DNA of 64,000 bases from SIRX01 sp965214475 (GCA_965214475.1 OZ243953.1:2666001-2730000); one strand, 5' to 3'. Numbered from the stretch's first letter, positions 34,861-44,491 are shown. Notes: a model not told the origin generated them from the letters alone. Made by a program: numbers and translations.

Positions 34861-37467
34861 ATGACAACAAGAAGCGGTGCAAGAACCATACAGTTTTCCA
34901 GGACGCTGGCAATCGTAGCAGCGATAGCCTTGTCAATCGCTGTGCTGTCCCTTGTGCTTCCGACCGAGGCAGATGCTGTGGCATCGTTACCACCAGACTT
35001 TCAAGAGTCGGTGGTTTTCAGTGGTCTGAACAACCCAACGGCGGTTGAGTTTGCGAAAGGTGGCAAGGTCTTCGTGGCTGAGAAGAGCGGCCTGATCAAG
35101 GTCTTCGACAACCTCTCCGATACGACGCCCACCGTCTTCGCCGACCTGCGCACCAACACACACAACTTCTGGGATCGCGGTCTGCTGGGACTGGCCCTGG
35201 ATCCGAACTTTCCCACACGTCCGTACGTATATGTACTCTACACCTACGACGCGCCTATCAATGGTACCGCCCCTCGATGGGGCCAGCCGGGAGCTAGTTC
35301 AGATGGCTGTTCAACTCCGCCCGGTGCCACTGAAGACGGGTGCGTTGTTAGCGGGCGGCTCTCTCGTCTGCAGGCGTCCGGAAATACGATGACGGGCGGC
35401 GAGAAAGTACTTATCGAGGACTGGTGCCAGCAGTACCCGAGTCACTCAGTCGGCAGCATAAACTTCGGGGCTGACGGGGCCCTCTACGTCGGCGGTGGTG
35501 ACGGTGCGAGCTTCACCCGGCTCGACTACGGCGAGAAGGGCTCTCCGCCCAACCCTTGCGGCGACCCTCCCGCAGGTGTCGGAGGAACACAGACGCTACC
35601 AGGTGCCCAGGGCGGTGTTCTGAGGAGCCAAGACCTGCGCACGGTGGGAGATCCGGTGGGCCTCAGCGGAACTGTTGCACGTGTTGATCCCAACACCGGC
35701 GCTGCGCTACCGACGAACCCCCTTGCCGGCAATCCTGATCCCAATGCTCGCCGCATCGTCGCCCACGGGATGCGCAATCCCTTCCGGTTCACTATAAGGC
35801 CGGGCACCAACGAGGTTTGGTCCGGAGATGTCGGCGGGGGAAAGTATGAAGAGATCAACCGCGTGGCGAACCCCACCGGAGGAGTGAAAAACTTCGGATG
35901 GCCCTGTTACGAGGGCGCCCCCCGCAACCCGGGTTGGGACGCCTTGAACGTGAACATTTGCGAAAATCTGTATAATGCTGGGTCAGGCGCGGTCACCGCG
36001 CCTTACTTTGCCTACGACCACGCCCAGAAGGTGGTAGCGGGCGAAACGTGCCCTACCGGCAGCTCCTCCATTTCCGGCATGGCCTTTTACAACAGAGGTT
36101 CGTACCCGACCAAGTACAACGGAGCGCTGTTCTTCTCCGATTACTCGCGCAAGTGTATATGGGCTATGTACAAAGGAGCGAACGGACTGCCGGATCCACA
36201 ACAGAGAGCCACATTCGTTACCGATGCAGCAAACCCGGTTGGGCTAAAGATCGGACCGGGGGGCGACCTCTTCTACGTCGATCTTCAGGGTGGAACCATT
36301 CGTCGTGTGCAGCACTTCGCCGCCAACACGCCGCCCAAGGCGGCCGCTACGGCGACCCCGACCAGCGGTCCCACGCCCTTGCCGGTCAATTTTGACGGCA
36401 CCAACTCTACCGATGCGGACGGTGACACCCTCTCCTACGCTTGGGACCTGGACGGTGACGGAGCTTACAACGACTCAACATCACCGAAGCCTAGCCGGAC
36501 ATACGACACCGCGGGCAACCGCAACGTGGGACTGAAGGTCACAGATAGCCGTGGGGCTTCGGACACGCTCGACCAGCCACTCGTAATCAGCGCCGGCAAC
36601 AGTCCACCCACGGCGACTATAACGCAACCGGGAGCTATTAAATGGAAGGTGGGACAGGAGATACCATTCTCTGGCTCCGCGACGGATCCTCAGGAAGGGA
36701 CCTTGCCCTCCTCGAAGCTGTCCTGGTCCCTGGTTATCAACCACTGTTCCTCTGCGGATAATTGTCATAAACATCCCATAGAAGACTACCCCGGCGTCGC
36801 CAGTGGGTCTTTCGTCGCCCCGGACCACGAATATCCTTCGTATCTGGAACTGGCGCTCACGGCAACGGATTCGCAAGGGCTAAAGAATACTGACACGTTG
36901 CGACTGAACCCTCAAACTACCAAGCTTACGTTCCAGACAAAGCCTAAAGGTCTCAAGTTGTTGGTCGGCGACAAAAAGACGACAACTCCATTCAGCCGCA
37001 CGGTGATCGTAGGTTCGAGTAACTCCATCGGTGCACCGTCGCCGCAGCAGTTGGGAGTCAAGCGCTACAAGTTCGTTTCCTGGTCAGACGGAAAGGCACG
37101 AAATCATGAGGTGAACGCTCCTGCCACGGCAACTACATATACCGCGAGCTATAAGGTGTCCGATACTATAAGGCCTACTGTCTCGCGCGCCAAACCGACG
37201 CCGGGGTCCCGAGTCGGGTTTCGCAAACCCACCATACGAGCCACGGTCAAGGACAACACAACCGATTTGAGAAAGACCGACATCAAATTGTTTGTGGACG
37301 GCAACAGGAAGTCCCGCTTCTCTTACGACCGCCAGCGAAATCGTCTGAGCTACACTACTACCAAGCGTCTCGCTAACAAGCGTCACAAGGTTAAGGTAGT
37401 AGCCAGAGACGCCGCGGGAAATATAAAGATCAGGAGATGGGCCTTTTGGGTAGTGAAACGCAGGTAG
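34861..37467 (+). CDS. Secreted PQQ-type sugar (aldose) dehydrogenase with PKD and Ig-like tail
   Basis: 868 residues. A signal peptide (LAIVAAIALSIAVLSLVL, cut near ADAVA) is followed by a soluble glucose/aldose dehydrogenase-type propeller to about residue 490 (AVEFAKGGKVFVAEKSGLI, RGLLGLALDPNFP, HGMRNPFRFTIRPGT, YFAYDH, SGMAFYN). Then comes a PKD domain (PPKAAATATPTSGPTPLPV, DGDTLSYAWDLDGDG) and Ig-like repeats ending in a basic tail (NRLSYTTTKRLANKRHKV). Relatives oxidise aldoses with PQQ outside the membrane; PQQ binding is not proven here and no pqq genes are visible. ATG 34861 has AGGAGGATGG; 34822 is less likely. No sorting motif at the C-terminus. Confidence 0.85.
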   Translation: MTTRSGARTIQFSRTLAIVAAIALSIAVLSLVLPTEADAVASLPPDFQESVVFSGLNNPTAVEFAKGGKVFVAEKSGLIKVFDNLSDTTPTVFADLRTNTHNFWDRGLLGLALDPNFPTRPYVYVLYTYDAPINGTAPRWGQPGASSDGCSTPPGATEDGCVVSGRLSRLQASGNTMTGGEKVLIEDWCQQYPSHSVGSINFGADGALYVGGGDGASFTRLDYGEKGSPPNPCGDPPAGVGGTQTLPGAQGGVLRSQDLRTVGDPVGLSGTVARVDPNTGAALPTNPLAGNPDPNARRIVAHGMRNPFRFTIRPGTNEVWSGDVGGGKYEEINRVANPTGGVKNFGWPCYEGAPRNPGWDALNVNICENLYNAGSGAVTAPYFAYDHAQKVVAGETCPTGSSSISGMAFYNRGSYPTKYNGALFFSDYSRKCIWAMYKGANGLPDPQQRATFVTDAANPVGLKIGPGGDLFYVDLQGGTIRRVQHFAANTPPKAAATATPTSGPTPLPVNFDGTNSTDADGDTLSYAWDLDGDGAYNDSTSPKPSRTYDTAGNRNVGLKVTDSRGASDTLDQPLVISAGNSPPTATITQPGAIKWKVGQEIPFSGSATDPQEGTLPSSKLSWSLVINHCSSADNCHKHPIEDYPGVASGSFVAPDHEYPSYLELALTATDSQGLKNTDTLRLNPQTTKLTFQTKPKGLKLLVGDKKTTTPFSRTVIVGSSNSIGAPSPQQLGVKRYKFVSWSDGKARNHEVNAPATATTYTASYKVSDTIRPTVSRAKPTPGSRVGFRKPTIRATVKDNTTDLRKTDIKLFVDGNRKSRFSYDRQRNRLSYTTTKRLANKRHKVKVVARDAAGNIKIRRWAFWVVKRR

Positions 37468-37512
37468 ACAAGTGGTCCGCGTCTGCGACGTACTTCTAAG
37501 GGGAAATGACCG

Positions 37513-37544
37513 TCGGTGCACTATCCTGAAGCATAGTGCACCGA
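37513..37544. terminator. Strong 12-bp inverted repeat between convergent genes
   Basis: TCGGTGCACTAT (37513-37524) and its exact complement ATAGTGCACCGA (37533-37544) form a hairpin with an 8-base loop, 46 bases after the dehydrogenase stop. No T run follows, so it would be an atypical (bidirectional) terminator or an mRNA 3'-end stabiliser. Confidence 0.6.
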
Positions 37545-37720
37545 ACCGTCCTCCAAAGTCGTCTGGGCTTTGGGTGAAAACGCCGGAGTAAGATCACAAT
37601 CTCGCGCATTAAACTCAGGCTTTTCCTTTGTGTGCCGGTGAGATAGATTTTATACGGTTGGCTCTTCGTCCGTATAATCTCGGACGTTCGTCAATGTGTT
37701 TTGTTCCCGTCGGGTGCGGC

Positions 37721-39040
37721 TTAAAGTACCTCTACGTTGTCCGGCAACCTGCCTGTCCTCCGACGAACGGCGTTGCGAAAATCGACCACTTTGGAGGCAT
37801 TGGCGAGCACGTACTCGAGGTCTACGATGTCGTGGTCGGTGACTACCGCCACGCAATCGGCCTTCTGAAGCTCGTCAGAGGTTAACTCCACAGAGGAAAG
37901 TTTCTCTTCCGGAAGGAAGGGCACGTAAGGATCATGGTACGCTACCTGTGCTCCAGCTTCACGCAATAGCTCGATGATAGTCAAGGAAGGGCTTCCTCTT
38001 AGATCCCCGACGTTCGGCTTGTAGCTTGCACCTAGAAGCAACACCCGGCTGCCACGAACAGCCCGTTCGCTATCGTTTAAGGATGAGGCGATCTTCCCCA
38101 CCGCATGGTACGGCATATTCACGTTGACTTTACCCGCAAGCTCGATGAACTCGGTGGTCAAGTTGTAGGCCCGCGCCCGCCACGAGAGATAAAACGGATC
38201 CACGGGTATACAATGCCCTCCGAGGCCGGGGCCCGGATAGAACGACATGAAGCCGAAAGGCTTGGTCTTGGCGGCCTCGATAACCTCCCAAACGTCCACA
38301 TTCATGTGGTCGCAGAGGACGGCAAGCTCGTTAACCAAGGCGATATTGACCCCACGAAAGATGTTCTCCAAAAGTTTGGTCATTTCGGCACTCTCGGGGG
38401 CGGATACCAGGTGAACTTCTTCTATTATGGTTTCGTAGAGTTCCGCGGCCCGGCGGGTACACTCATCGGTCACGCCCCCCACGACTTTGGGGATGTTGTG
38501 GACCGTGTACCGCTGATTGCCGGGATCTATGCGCTCTGGAGAAAAAGCCAGGAAGAAATCCTCTCCTACCTGGTGCGCACGTTGCCTCGCGGCATTTCTC
38601 TCGCCCGCGCCGTTTCGCTCGAGGATAGGCAGCAGCACTTCTCGGGTCGTGCCCGGATAAGTAGTGCTCTCCAGCACTACAAGGGCCCCAGCGCGTAAGT
38701 TACGCGCGACAGAGCGGGCTCCGGAAGTTAGTATCGAGAGATCCGGCTCCCGATTCTTGGTCAGGGGTGTCGGCAGGCAGATCACGACTGCTCCGACCTC
38801 CTTGAGCGCCGCATGGTCCTTCGTAAACCTCAGCTTGCCAGAAGAAACTAATGGCTCCAGACGTTCGCCCGGTACATCCTCCACATGGGAGTCGCAAGCC
38901 GCGAGCGCGGTAACCTTTCTTGAGTCCTTCTCCACGCCGATCACGGAGACCCCTGCCTCAGCGAACGCTACGGCGAGCGGTAGCCCGACGTATCCGAGAC
39001 CTACAATTCCCACTTTCTGTGTATTCTGCGTGGCCAACAC
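37721..39040 (-). CDS. UDP-N-acetylhexosamine 6-dehydrogenase-like nucleotide-sugar dehydrogenase
   Basis: 439 residues of the UDP-glucose/GDP-mannose dehydrogenase superfamily. NAD site VGIVGLGYVGLPLAVAFAEAG; central ESTTYPGTTREVLLP; catalytic Cys277 in GPGLGGHCIPVDPFYL; KPNVGDLRGSPSL in the C-terminal domain. The GGHCIPVDP motif points to the WbpA/WecC-type group (UDP-N-acetylglucosamine or -mannosamine) rather than UDP-glucose. Reaction: two-step NAD oxidation of C6 to a carboxylate. Product would feed a uronic-acid residue into polysaccharide. A second dehydrogenase of the UDP-glucose type is at 60319. Confidence 0.9.
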   Translation of the reverse strand: MLATQNTQKVGIVGLGYVGLPLAVAFAEAGVSVIGVEKDSRKVTALAACDSHVEDVPGERLEPLVSSGKLRFTKDHAALKEVGAVVICLPTPLTKNREPDLSILTSGARSVARNLRAGALVVLESTTYPGTTREVLLPILERNGAGERNAARQRAHQVGEDFFLAFSPERIDPGNQRYTVHNIPKVVGGVTDECTRRAAELYETIIEEVHLVSAPESAEMTKLLENIFRGVNIALVNELAVLCDHMNVDVWEVIEAAKTKPFGFMSFYPGPGLGGHCIPVDPFYLSWRARAYNLTTEFIELAGKVNVNMPYHAVGKIASSLNDSERAVRGSRVLLLGASYKPNVGDLRGSPSLTIIELLREAGAQVAYHDPYVPFLPEEKLSSVELTSDELQKADCVAVVTDHDIVDLEYVLANASKVVDFRNAVRRRTGRLPDNVEVL

Positions 39041-39435
39041 GCTTACTTTCCTCCTATTTTACGTTCAGTTATTGAATGCTAGGAGAACAGGGAGATCAGT
39101 ACATCTGCCGGTCGGCACATTCTAGGCATACTAACTAGCCTTTCTTCGAGACACGATTTCAGGAAAGCGCACACTCGCTTTCTCGAGCCCGTGATTGGCC
39201 CCTTAGAGATAGAACCTACAGTACGGTGACTTCTCTCCCCCGCAAGCCGTCTGCACGTAGCTGTCATCATTGCCCTGAACATCTCAAGTCTTGAAGTCGC
39301 CAGAGAGCAAATCCGGGAAAAGCGTGCCGACGCTAAAGGCCCTGTTCGATTGTGCCGACATAGGTGGTTGTGTGGCAAACACACTTGGCAAGGGGAAACA
39401 AAGTTTCCCTGCGAGCAACAACAATGGGGGGACTA
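39041..39435 (+). other. Structured leader before the first GH26-like gene
   Basis: No gene. Three exact hairpins occur in sequence: AGCGT-GCCG-ACGCT (39321-39334), GTGTG-GCAAA-CACAC (39370-39384) and GGGAAAC-AAA-GTTTCCC (39393-39409). GGGGGG (39426-39431) is the ribosome site. The spacing and regularity suggest a folded 5' leader; I could not match it to a known riboswitch class. Confidence 0.45.
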
Positions 39436-40440
39436 ATGTTGAGAACTCGGCAAAGCAAACAAGTAGGATATAGAAGTTGGGTCACGTTATTGATCTCACT
39501 TCTGGCTTCCTCCTTGGTAGCGCTTGCGGTTGTACAAACGACGAGCGATCCGGCCTCCGCAGCTTCCAGAAAACCCGTGGCCTTGGGAGCGGCGGTAGAC
39601 GGGGCTCCCTGGCAACCGGCCAAAATCGACCGGTTCTCGAAGATGATTGGCCGGAAACCCGCTATCGTGATGTGGTATGAGAGTTGGTCGGACACAGGGT
39701 TTAGCGTGAGAAGGATGAACGCTGTAACGAAGCGTGGCGCGATGCCGATGGTCACCTGGGAGCCGTGGAACTACCGCAACGGAAAGAAACAGCCCAAGTA
39801 CGCCCTTCGTAACATAGCCTCCGGCAAGCACGATGCCTACATTCGCCGGTGGGCCCGGGATGCCGCGGCATGGGACAAGCCCCTCTACCTCCGCTTCGCC
39901 CACGAGATGAACGGTAGCTGGTACCCTTGGGGCGCTAAAGTAAACGGTAATACTAGAACCGACTACAAAAGAGCCTGGAAGCATGTGGTGCGTATTTTCC
40001 GCAGAGAAGGAGCTACCAAAGTGCGTTGGGTATGGTCTCCGAACGTGAAGTACGGCGGGATTAGTTATGCCTCACTCTACCCGGGGAACCGCTATGTGGA
40101 CTGGGTCGCCCTCGACGGTTATAACTGGGGCAACTCAGGTTCCCGCAAATGGCAGAGTTTTACCCAGGTATTTGGCCCCTCGTACAAAGAGCTCACACGG
40201 CTGACTAGGAAACCGGTCATGATCGCGGAGACAGCTTCGACTGGGACCGGTAGGCGCAAGGCGGCCTGGATCCGGCGCGGCCTGCAAGAGGATGTGCGCA
40301 GCAAATTCCCCCGTGTGAGGGCGGTAGTCTGGTTTGATAAAAACAAGGAGAGAGACTGGCGGGTCAACTCGTCTCAACGATCATTGGGCGCATACAAGAG
40401 AGTAGCGAGGTCGACACTCTACCAGGGACGACTACGATAG
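39436..40440 (+). CDS. Secreted GH26-like glycoside hydrolase, copy 1
   Basis: 334 residues: signal peptide (LISLLASSLVALAVVQTT, cut near ASAAS), then one barrel domain. The acid/base Glu157 is in RFAHEMNGSWYPW and the nucleophile Glu265 in MIAETAST; both are GH26 (beta-mannanase-type) positions. PAIVMWYESW and WEPWNY are typical. It may cut or remodel the exported polysaccharide or another glycan. ATG 39436 fits the GGGGGG ribosome site; GTG/ATG upstream are possible. Copy 2 follows 313 bases later with a 62-base identical core. Confidence 0.85.
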   Translation: MLRTRQSKQVGYRSWVTLLISLLASSLVALAVVQTTSDPASAASRKPVALGAAVDGAPWQPAKIDRFSKMIGRKPAIVMWYESWSDTGFSVRRMNAVTKRGAMPMVTWEPWNYRNGKKQPKYALRNIASGKHDAYIRRWARDAAAWDKPLYLRFAHEMNGSWYPWGAKVNGNTRTDYKRAWKHVVRIFRREGATKVRWVWSPNVKYGGISYASLYPGNRYVDWVALDGYNWGNSGSRKWQSFTQVFGPSYKELTRLTRKPVMIAETASTGTGRRKAAWIRRGLQEDVRSKFPRVRAVVWFDKNKERDWRVNSSQRSLGAYKRVARSTLYQGRLR

Positions 40441-40752
40441 CAGAAGGCCCAAACCTACCGCTAAAGAGACTGAATAAGGAGCGCAGCGAAGACCTCGCTC
40501 TCGTAGAGGACAGCAAAGGTTAGAGATTGGTTGGCTTACTACCAACCGTTCACGTAAACGTAAAACGAAACTAGGACGGAGTCGAACTTCATGCGGTACC
40601 CTCTCCGAAGAGAGGTTCTGTACCAGCACAAAAATTCGGCTCCTCCACCTTGGTCCGCGGTTATTCATCAAGAATATCTTTGTGGTATCGTAAGTTTTTA
40701 CACTACTTAGTTTCGAAGACAAAACACCGATGTGCGCACAATGGAGTAGTAA
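40441..40752 (+). other. Spacer between the GH26-like copies, with a nested hairpin
   Basis: No gene. A nested stem-loop is present: GGTAC (40595-40599) ... GTACC (40620-40624) around CTCTC-CGAA-GAGAG (40601-40614). A second small dyad GGTTGG/CCAACC lies near 40532-40550. Ribosome site before copy 2 is weak (GGAG). Confidence 0.4.
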
Positions 40753-41823
40753 ATGCCCAAGAAAGGGACCCGAAAAAAAAGAACTTATCCCTCACCGTTC
40801 AATCCGGGTGGGTTAGTAATCTTGGTCTCATCGTTGGTTCTGGGCTCGCTGGTCCTTATCGGAACCTTACTGCTTGCTGAGCCCGTTGCAGCTCCCAATA
40901 CGCGCGACGACTCACTTCCGTCCGCAGAAACTCGGGCGCATAGTGACCCCCTCGCACTCGGCGTGTTCCTTCCTGACGCAGCGGAGGACCCGTCGAGCAT
41001 AGACCGGTTTGCTGACACGACTGGCAAGCGGCCGGCCATCGTGATGTGGTTTCAAGGCTGGGAAAACGATGGTGAGTTTGACGAACCACGGCTCGATGCG
41101 GTATCTAGACGTGGCGCCATGCCGATGGTCACCTGGGAGCCATGGAATCACCGTCAAGAGGTGAAACAGTCCAAGTACGCCCTCCGCAAAATCGCCTCCG
41201 GAAAGCACGACGCCTACATCCGCCGGTGGGCCCGGGACGCCGCGGCATGGGACAAGCCCCTCTACCTCCGCTTCGCCCACGAGATGAACGGTAGCTGGTA
41301 TCCATGGGGTGTCCAGGTCAACGGCAACACGAGAGCACAGTATGTAGCCGCCTGGAGGCATGTGGTGCGCATTTTCCGCCAGGAAGGAGCCACTAAGGTG
41401 CGTTGGGTATGGTCGCCGAGCGCCGAAGTACTCGGGAACGGTGTAGCTTTCGAAGAGATTTACCCTGGAGACGACTACGTCGACTGGGTCGCCCTTGACG
41501 GTTACAACTGGGGCACTACACGGTCGCATTCGGACTGGACCAGTCTTGCGAAATTGTTCGGTCCCTCCTACGATGTGCTCACCGCGATGACAGACAAGCC
41601 AATTATGATCGCTGAGATGGCGTCGGCGGAGGCCGGTGGAGACAAGGCCGCCTGGATCCGGGACGGGTTCTTAGAAGGTGTGCCCTCAAGGTTGCCAAAA
41701 GTTGAAGCGGTTGTTTGGTTCAACTCGGATAAGGAGGCAGACTGGCGGGTAGATTCTTCGGTTCGGGCACTGGAAGCTTACAGAGACGTGGCGACCTCTC
41801 CACTCTACGGTGGACTGCCCTAA
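40753..41823 (+). CDS. Secreted/anchored GH26-like glycoside hydrolase, copy 2
   Basis: 356 residues. A basic start and one membrane helix (GGLVILVSSLVLGSLVLIGTLLL region, about 19-41) without a clear cleavage site suggest an anchored protein. The GH26 Glu pair is conserved: Glu177 in RFAHEMNG and Glu288 in MIAEMAS. Over most of its length it differs from copy 1 by many substitutions, but 41239-41300 is identical at DNA level to 39862-39923, so this part has been homogenised by gene conversion or exchanged recently. Likely a tandem duplication. Confidence 0.85.
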   Translation: MPKKGTRKKRTYPSPFNPGGLVILVSSLVLGSLVLIGTLLLAEPVAAPNTRDDSLPSAETRAHSDPLALGVFLPDAAEDPSSIDRFADTTGKRPAIVMWFQGWENDGEFDEPRLDAVSRRGAMPMVTWEPWNHRQEVKQSKYALRKIASGKHDAYIRRWARDAAAWDKPLYLRFAHEMNGSWYPWGVQVNGNTRAQYVAAWRHVVRIFRQEGATKVRWVWSPSAEVLGNGVAFEEIYPGDDYVDWVALDGYNWGTTRSHSDWTSLAKLFGPSYDVLTAMTDKPIMIAEMASAEAGGDKAAWIRDGFLEGVPSRLPKVEAVVWFNSDKEADWRVDSSVRALEAYRDVATSPLYGGLP

Positions 41824-42009
41824 CTTACGAGCTGAGTAACCAAGGCTTCGGAGAGCATCATTGCCGTCCGATTCGGTGCCATGACGACCTCGGCTTGCGA
41901 CGACCTCGGCTAAGGTCGCGGTAGGGAACAGACTTGCTAAGATACTGTAGTATGCAAACCTACAATTGCCAATACTGGGCGAAGTGACAAAGAACGAAGA
42001 GGGTAGAGA

Positions 42010-43263
42010 GTGAAACGCTTGAGAATCTTGGTTTCTGCTTTTTACTGCGAACCGGAGAAAGGCTCCGAAGAAGGGGTAGGCTGGAACATGGCCCGGGAAA
42101 TAGCCCGAAACCACGATGTGTGGGTTCTTACGCGGGCCAAAAACCGGGTGAGCATAGAAACAGAGATGTCCCGAACGCCAATACCTGGATTGCATTTCGT
42201 ATACTGCGATCTGCCCCGCTGGGGTCGGTGGTGGGCCAGGGGACAGTTGCTAGAGTGGCACCTTTACTACTACCTGTGGCAAATCTACGTGTATTTTGTC
42301 GCCCGGCGACTACACCATGATATTCATTTCGACATCGTACATCATGTAACCTTCGTGAAGTACTGGATTCCAAGCTTTCTCTCCCGGCTTTCAGTCCCTT
42401 TCGTGTGGGGCCCAGTCGGTGGTGGAGAATCTGCGCCCAGGAGCTTTTGGCGCGATTTCTGCTTCAAGGCGAAGATTTCCGAAAGTCTGCGAGACTTGGG
42501 CCGTCGACTAGGCGAACACGATCCTTCTGTCTCGTCGACCGCCCGACGGAGCGCGATAGCCCTCGCGACAACCGAGGAAACGGCCGCACGGATGACAAGA
42601 TTGGGGGCAAAAGGCGTACGAATTTTCTCGCAATCCGGACTGTCGAGAGACGAGATCGAACATCTTAGCCTGCGTAAGATGGATGACGAATCCTCCTTGA
42701 GGTTTATCAGTATTGGGCGTCTCTTGCATTGGAAAGGGTTTCATCTCGGATTGCGGGCGTTTGCGAAGGCCGATCTGCCCTTTGAGGTTGAGTATTGGGT
42801 CGTCGGCGACGGGCCAGAGCGTAGAAACCTTGAGGCGTTAGTCAGGAAGCTAGGCGTCGAAGACAGGGTAATGTTCTGGGGAGCATTGCCCCGTGAGGAA
42901 ACACTAGTGAAGCTGAAAGAGTGCGACATTCTCGTCCATCCTAGTTTGCACGACTCGGGAGGGTTGGTTTGCTTGGAAGCTATGGCGGCAGGTTGCCCTG
43001 TCATCTGCCTCCGTCTGGGCGGACCGGACGTGTTGTTGACGGAGGAGACAGGCTTGAAGGTATCCACCCAAACACCGGAGCAGGCAGAGCGCGACCTGAG
43101 CGACGCTCTTACTCGTCTGGCTAGAGACCCGGATTTGCGGATTCGCATGGGCGAAGCAGCCCGCAAGCGGGTAAAAGAGGCATTCGATTGGGAGGCTAAG
43201 GGAAAAATCTGGCAGGAGCTCTACGAGGAGGTGCTAAGGACCACGCCTGGAAGATGTGGCTAG
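42010..43263 (+). CDS. Glycosyltransferase, GT4 (GT-B fold)
   Basis: 417 residues. The C-terminal donor domain is typical: FISIGRLLHWKGFHLGLRAFAKA (GT4 hinge), VVGDGPERRNLEALVRKLG, PREETLVKLKECDILVHPSLHDSGGLVCLEAMAAGCPVI quoted in parts (E-x7-E motif near the Gly-Leu-Val-Cys-Leu-Glu). The N-terminal half has EGVGWNMAREIA. Cytoplasmic or membrane-associated addition of one sugar to a lipid-linked oligosaccharide. Convergent with the propeller gene at 43374. Sugar unknown. Confidence 0.9.
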   Translation: MKRLRILVSAFYCEPEKGSEEGVGWNMAREIARNHDVWVLTRAKNRVSIETEMSRTPIPGLHFVYCDLPRWGRWWARGQLLEWHLYYYLWQIYVYFVARRLHHDIHFDIVHHVTFVKYWIPSFLSRLSVPFVWGPVGGGESAPRSFWRDFCFKAKISESLRDLGRRLGEHDPSVSSTARRSAIALATTEETAARMTRLGAKGVRIFSQSGLSRDEIEHLSLRKMDDESSLRFISIGRLLHWKGFHLGLRAFAKADLPFEVEYWVVGDGPERRNLEALVRKLGVEDRVMFWGALPREETLVKLKECDILVHPSLHDSGGLVCLEAMAAGCPVICLRLGGPDVLLTEETGLKVSTQTPEQAERDLSDALTRLARDPDLRIRMGEAARKRVKEAFDWEAKGKIWQELYEEVLRTTPGRCG

Positions 43264-43373
43264 CAATAAATCCCTGGCGCACCACCAGATATCACTCTTC
43301 AGCATCCTACAAGACGAACCGGCACCTTGAAAGCCAGCTTACACTGCATTTCTTTCGTCCTTTCGCGGCATTT

Positions 43374-44447
43374 TTAGACTGCCGGCTGGATCAACTCGAT
43401 GTTGGAAGTTTGCAACTCTAGCAGTGATTGTGCTATCCACTTGCTAACCACGTAGACATCGTTGACTTGCTCGAGACCGGAGAGACGTATCTCTCCCGCC
43501 GGCACACCGGTCTCGACTGAAATGGGCTGCAGCATATTCGGTGCTAGTTGAGAGTCCGGCACCAGGTCCAGGTAACGCTTTCGTATCTCGGAGATGCCCA
43601 CATAGAACAATCCCAGTCTCTGCGAAACGTTTCCTCCTCTACACCAACCCCTCGAAGGGAACGCCTCTAGCAGTACCCAGTCGGGACTGTATACGTTAAC
43701 CGTCGATCTCCCGCTGTTCAGTACCCAGTAATGGTCGCCCACCTTGCGCACGGAATGAGGCTGCTTCAAACCCAGAGGCGTCGCCACACCGGTGGTCAAG
43801 TTTATTACGCCGCCGTTCCCCTGCCGTTTGACTAGCTTCTGGGTGGCGCGCCGGACCAGTTGCTTGCCCACCGCGTAATGTACTAGCGCGTAGAGGCCAC
43901 CATCGATACCCTCGAATACCTGGTTGCAATGGAACCTGTCCACTACTTCCGGCTTACCGTTTGGAGGCTCAGTCGAGTATGTAGTGATTTTTGGCGTTGT
44001 TCCCTGAACTGACAAACCGATGCGCCGGGATACTCGCTCCTGTGAAAGATCGAAAGCCACCAATTCGTCCGAGGCCGTGTTGGAGAGCCACAGAGTTTCA
44101 CCGATTACCGTCATCTCGTGTACGTCTAGGAGTCCCGCAACCGGAAGCTCTGTTACCCGTTGTTCCTGAAGGTCGATCTTCAGCAGTTCGTTTGTTGCCT
44201 CCACGCCGGAGTCGGTGGCGAAGTACAGTATGTGTGGCTGTTCTGGGTGCCACGCGAATGAACTGGCGCCGAACTTACCCCAAGAGTCGAAGAAGGGTAC
44301 CGGAGACGCCTCCTCCCCGTGAAATATAGCTTGCACCGGCCGTACGTCGGAGCGCTCGATTTTACGATCTTGCGGGTGAGCGTTGAGAGATCCCAGGACC
44401 AACAGCGCCTCGTCCGGGTGAACTAGTGTTTCCCGATTTGATGTCAT
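43374..44447 (-). CDS. Beta-propeller protein, DUF4915/TIGR03032-like
   Basis: 357 residues, no signal peptide. Repeating strand patterns (ELLKIDLQEQRVTELPV, LVAFDLSQERVSRRIGL, VINLTTGVATPLGL) fit a propeller. FHCNQVFEG, KQPHSVRKVGDHYWVLNSG and SRGWCRGGNVSQRLGLFYVG resemble a family that is common in polysaccharide clusters and annotated DUF4915, not certain. Function undetermined; its place at the end of the operon suggests a role in sugar assembly or regulation. Confidence 0.7.
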   Translation of the reverse strand: MTSNRETLVHPDEALLVLGSLNAHPQDRKIERSDVRPVQAIFHGEEASPVPFFDSWGKFGASSFAWHPEQPHILYFATDSGVEATNELLKIDLQEQRVTELPVAGLLDVHEMTVIGETLWLSNTASDELVAFDLSQERVSRRIGLSVQGTTPKITTYSTEPPNGKPEVVDRFHCNQVFEGIDGGLYALVHYAVGKQLVRRATQKLVKRQGNGGVINLTTGVATPLGLKQPHSVRKVGDHYWVLNSGRSTVNVYSPDWVLLEAFPSRGWCRGGNVSQRLGLFYVGISEIRKRYLDLVPDSQLAPNMLQPISVETGVPAGEIRLSGLEQVNDVYVVSKWIAQSLLELQTSNIELIQPAV

Positions 44448-44491
44448 ACTTACTCCAATATGTTCGTTTTCTTGACGGCATTACCGGATAT

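Noticed and set aside
39301..39430. c-di-GMP-I (GEMM) riboswitch before GH26-like copy 1
   Set aside because: GCAAA, GAAA and ACGC-AAA bits look suggestive, but the paired regions do not fit the consensus stems.
41882..41918. Tandem GACGACCTCGGCT repeat after GH26-like copy 2
   Set aside because: Two units only, with a weak 6-bp hairpin; too short to call a repeat family or terminator.
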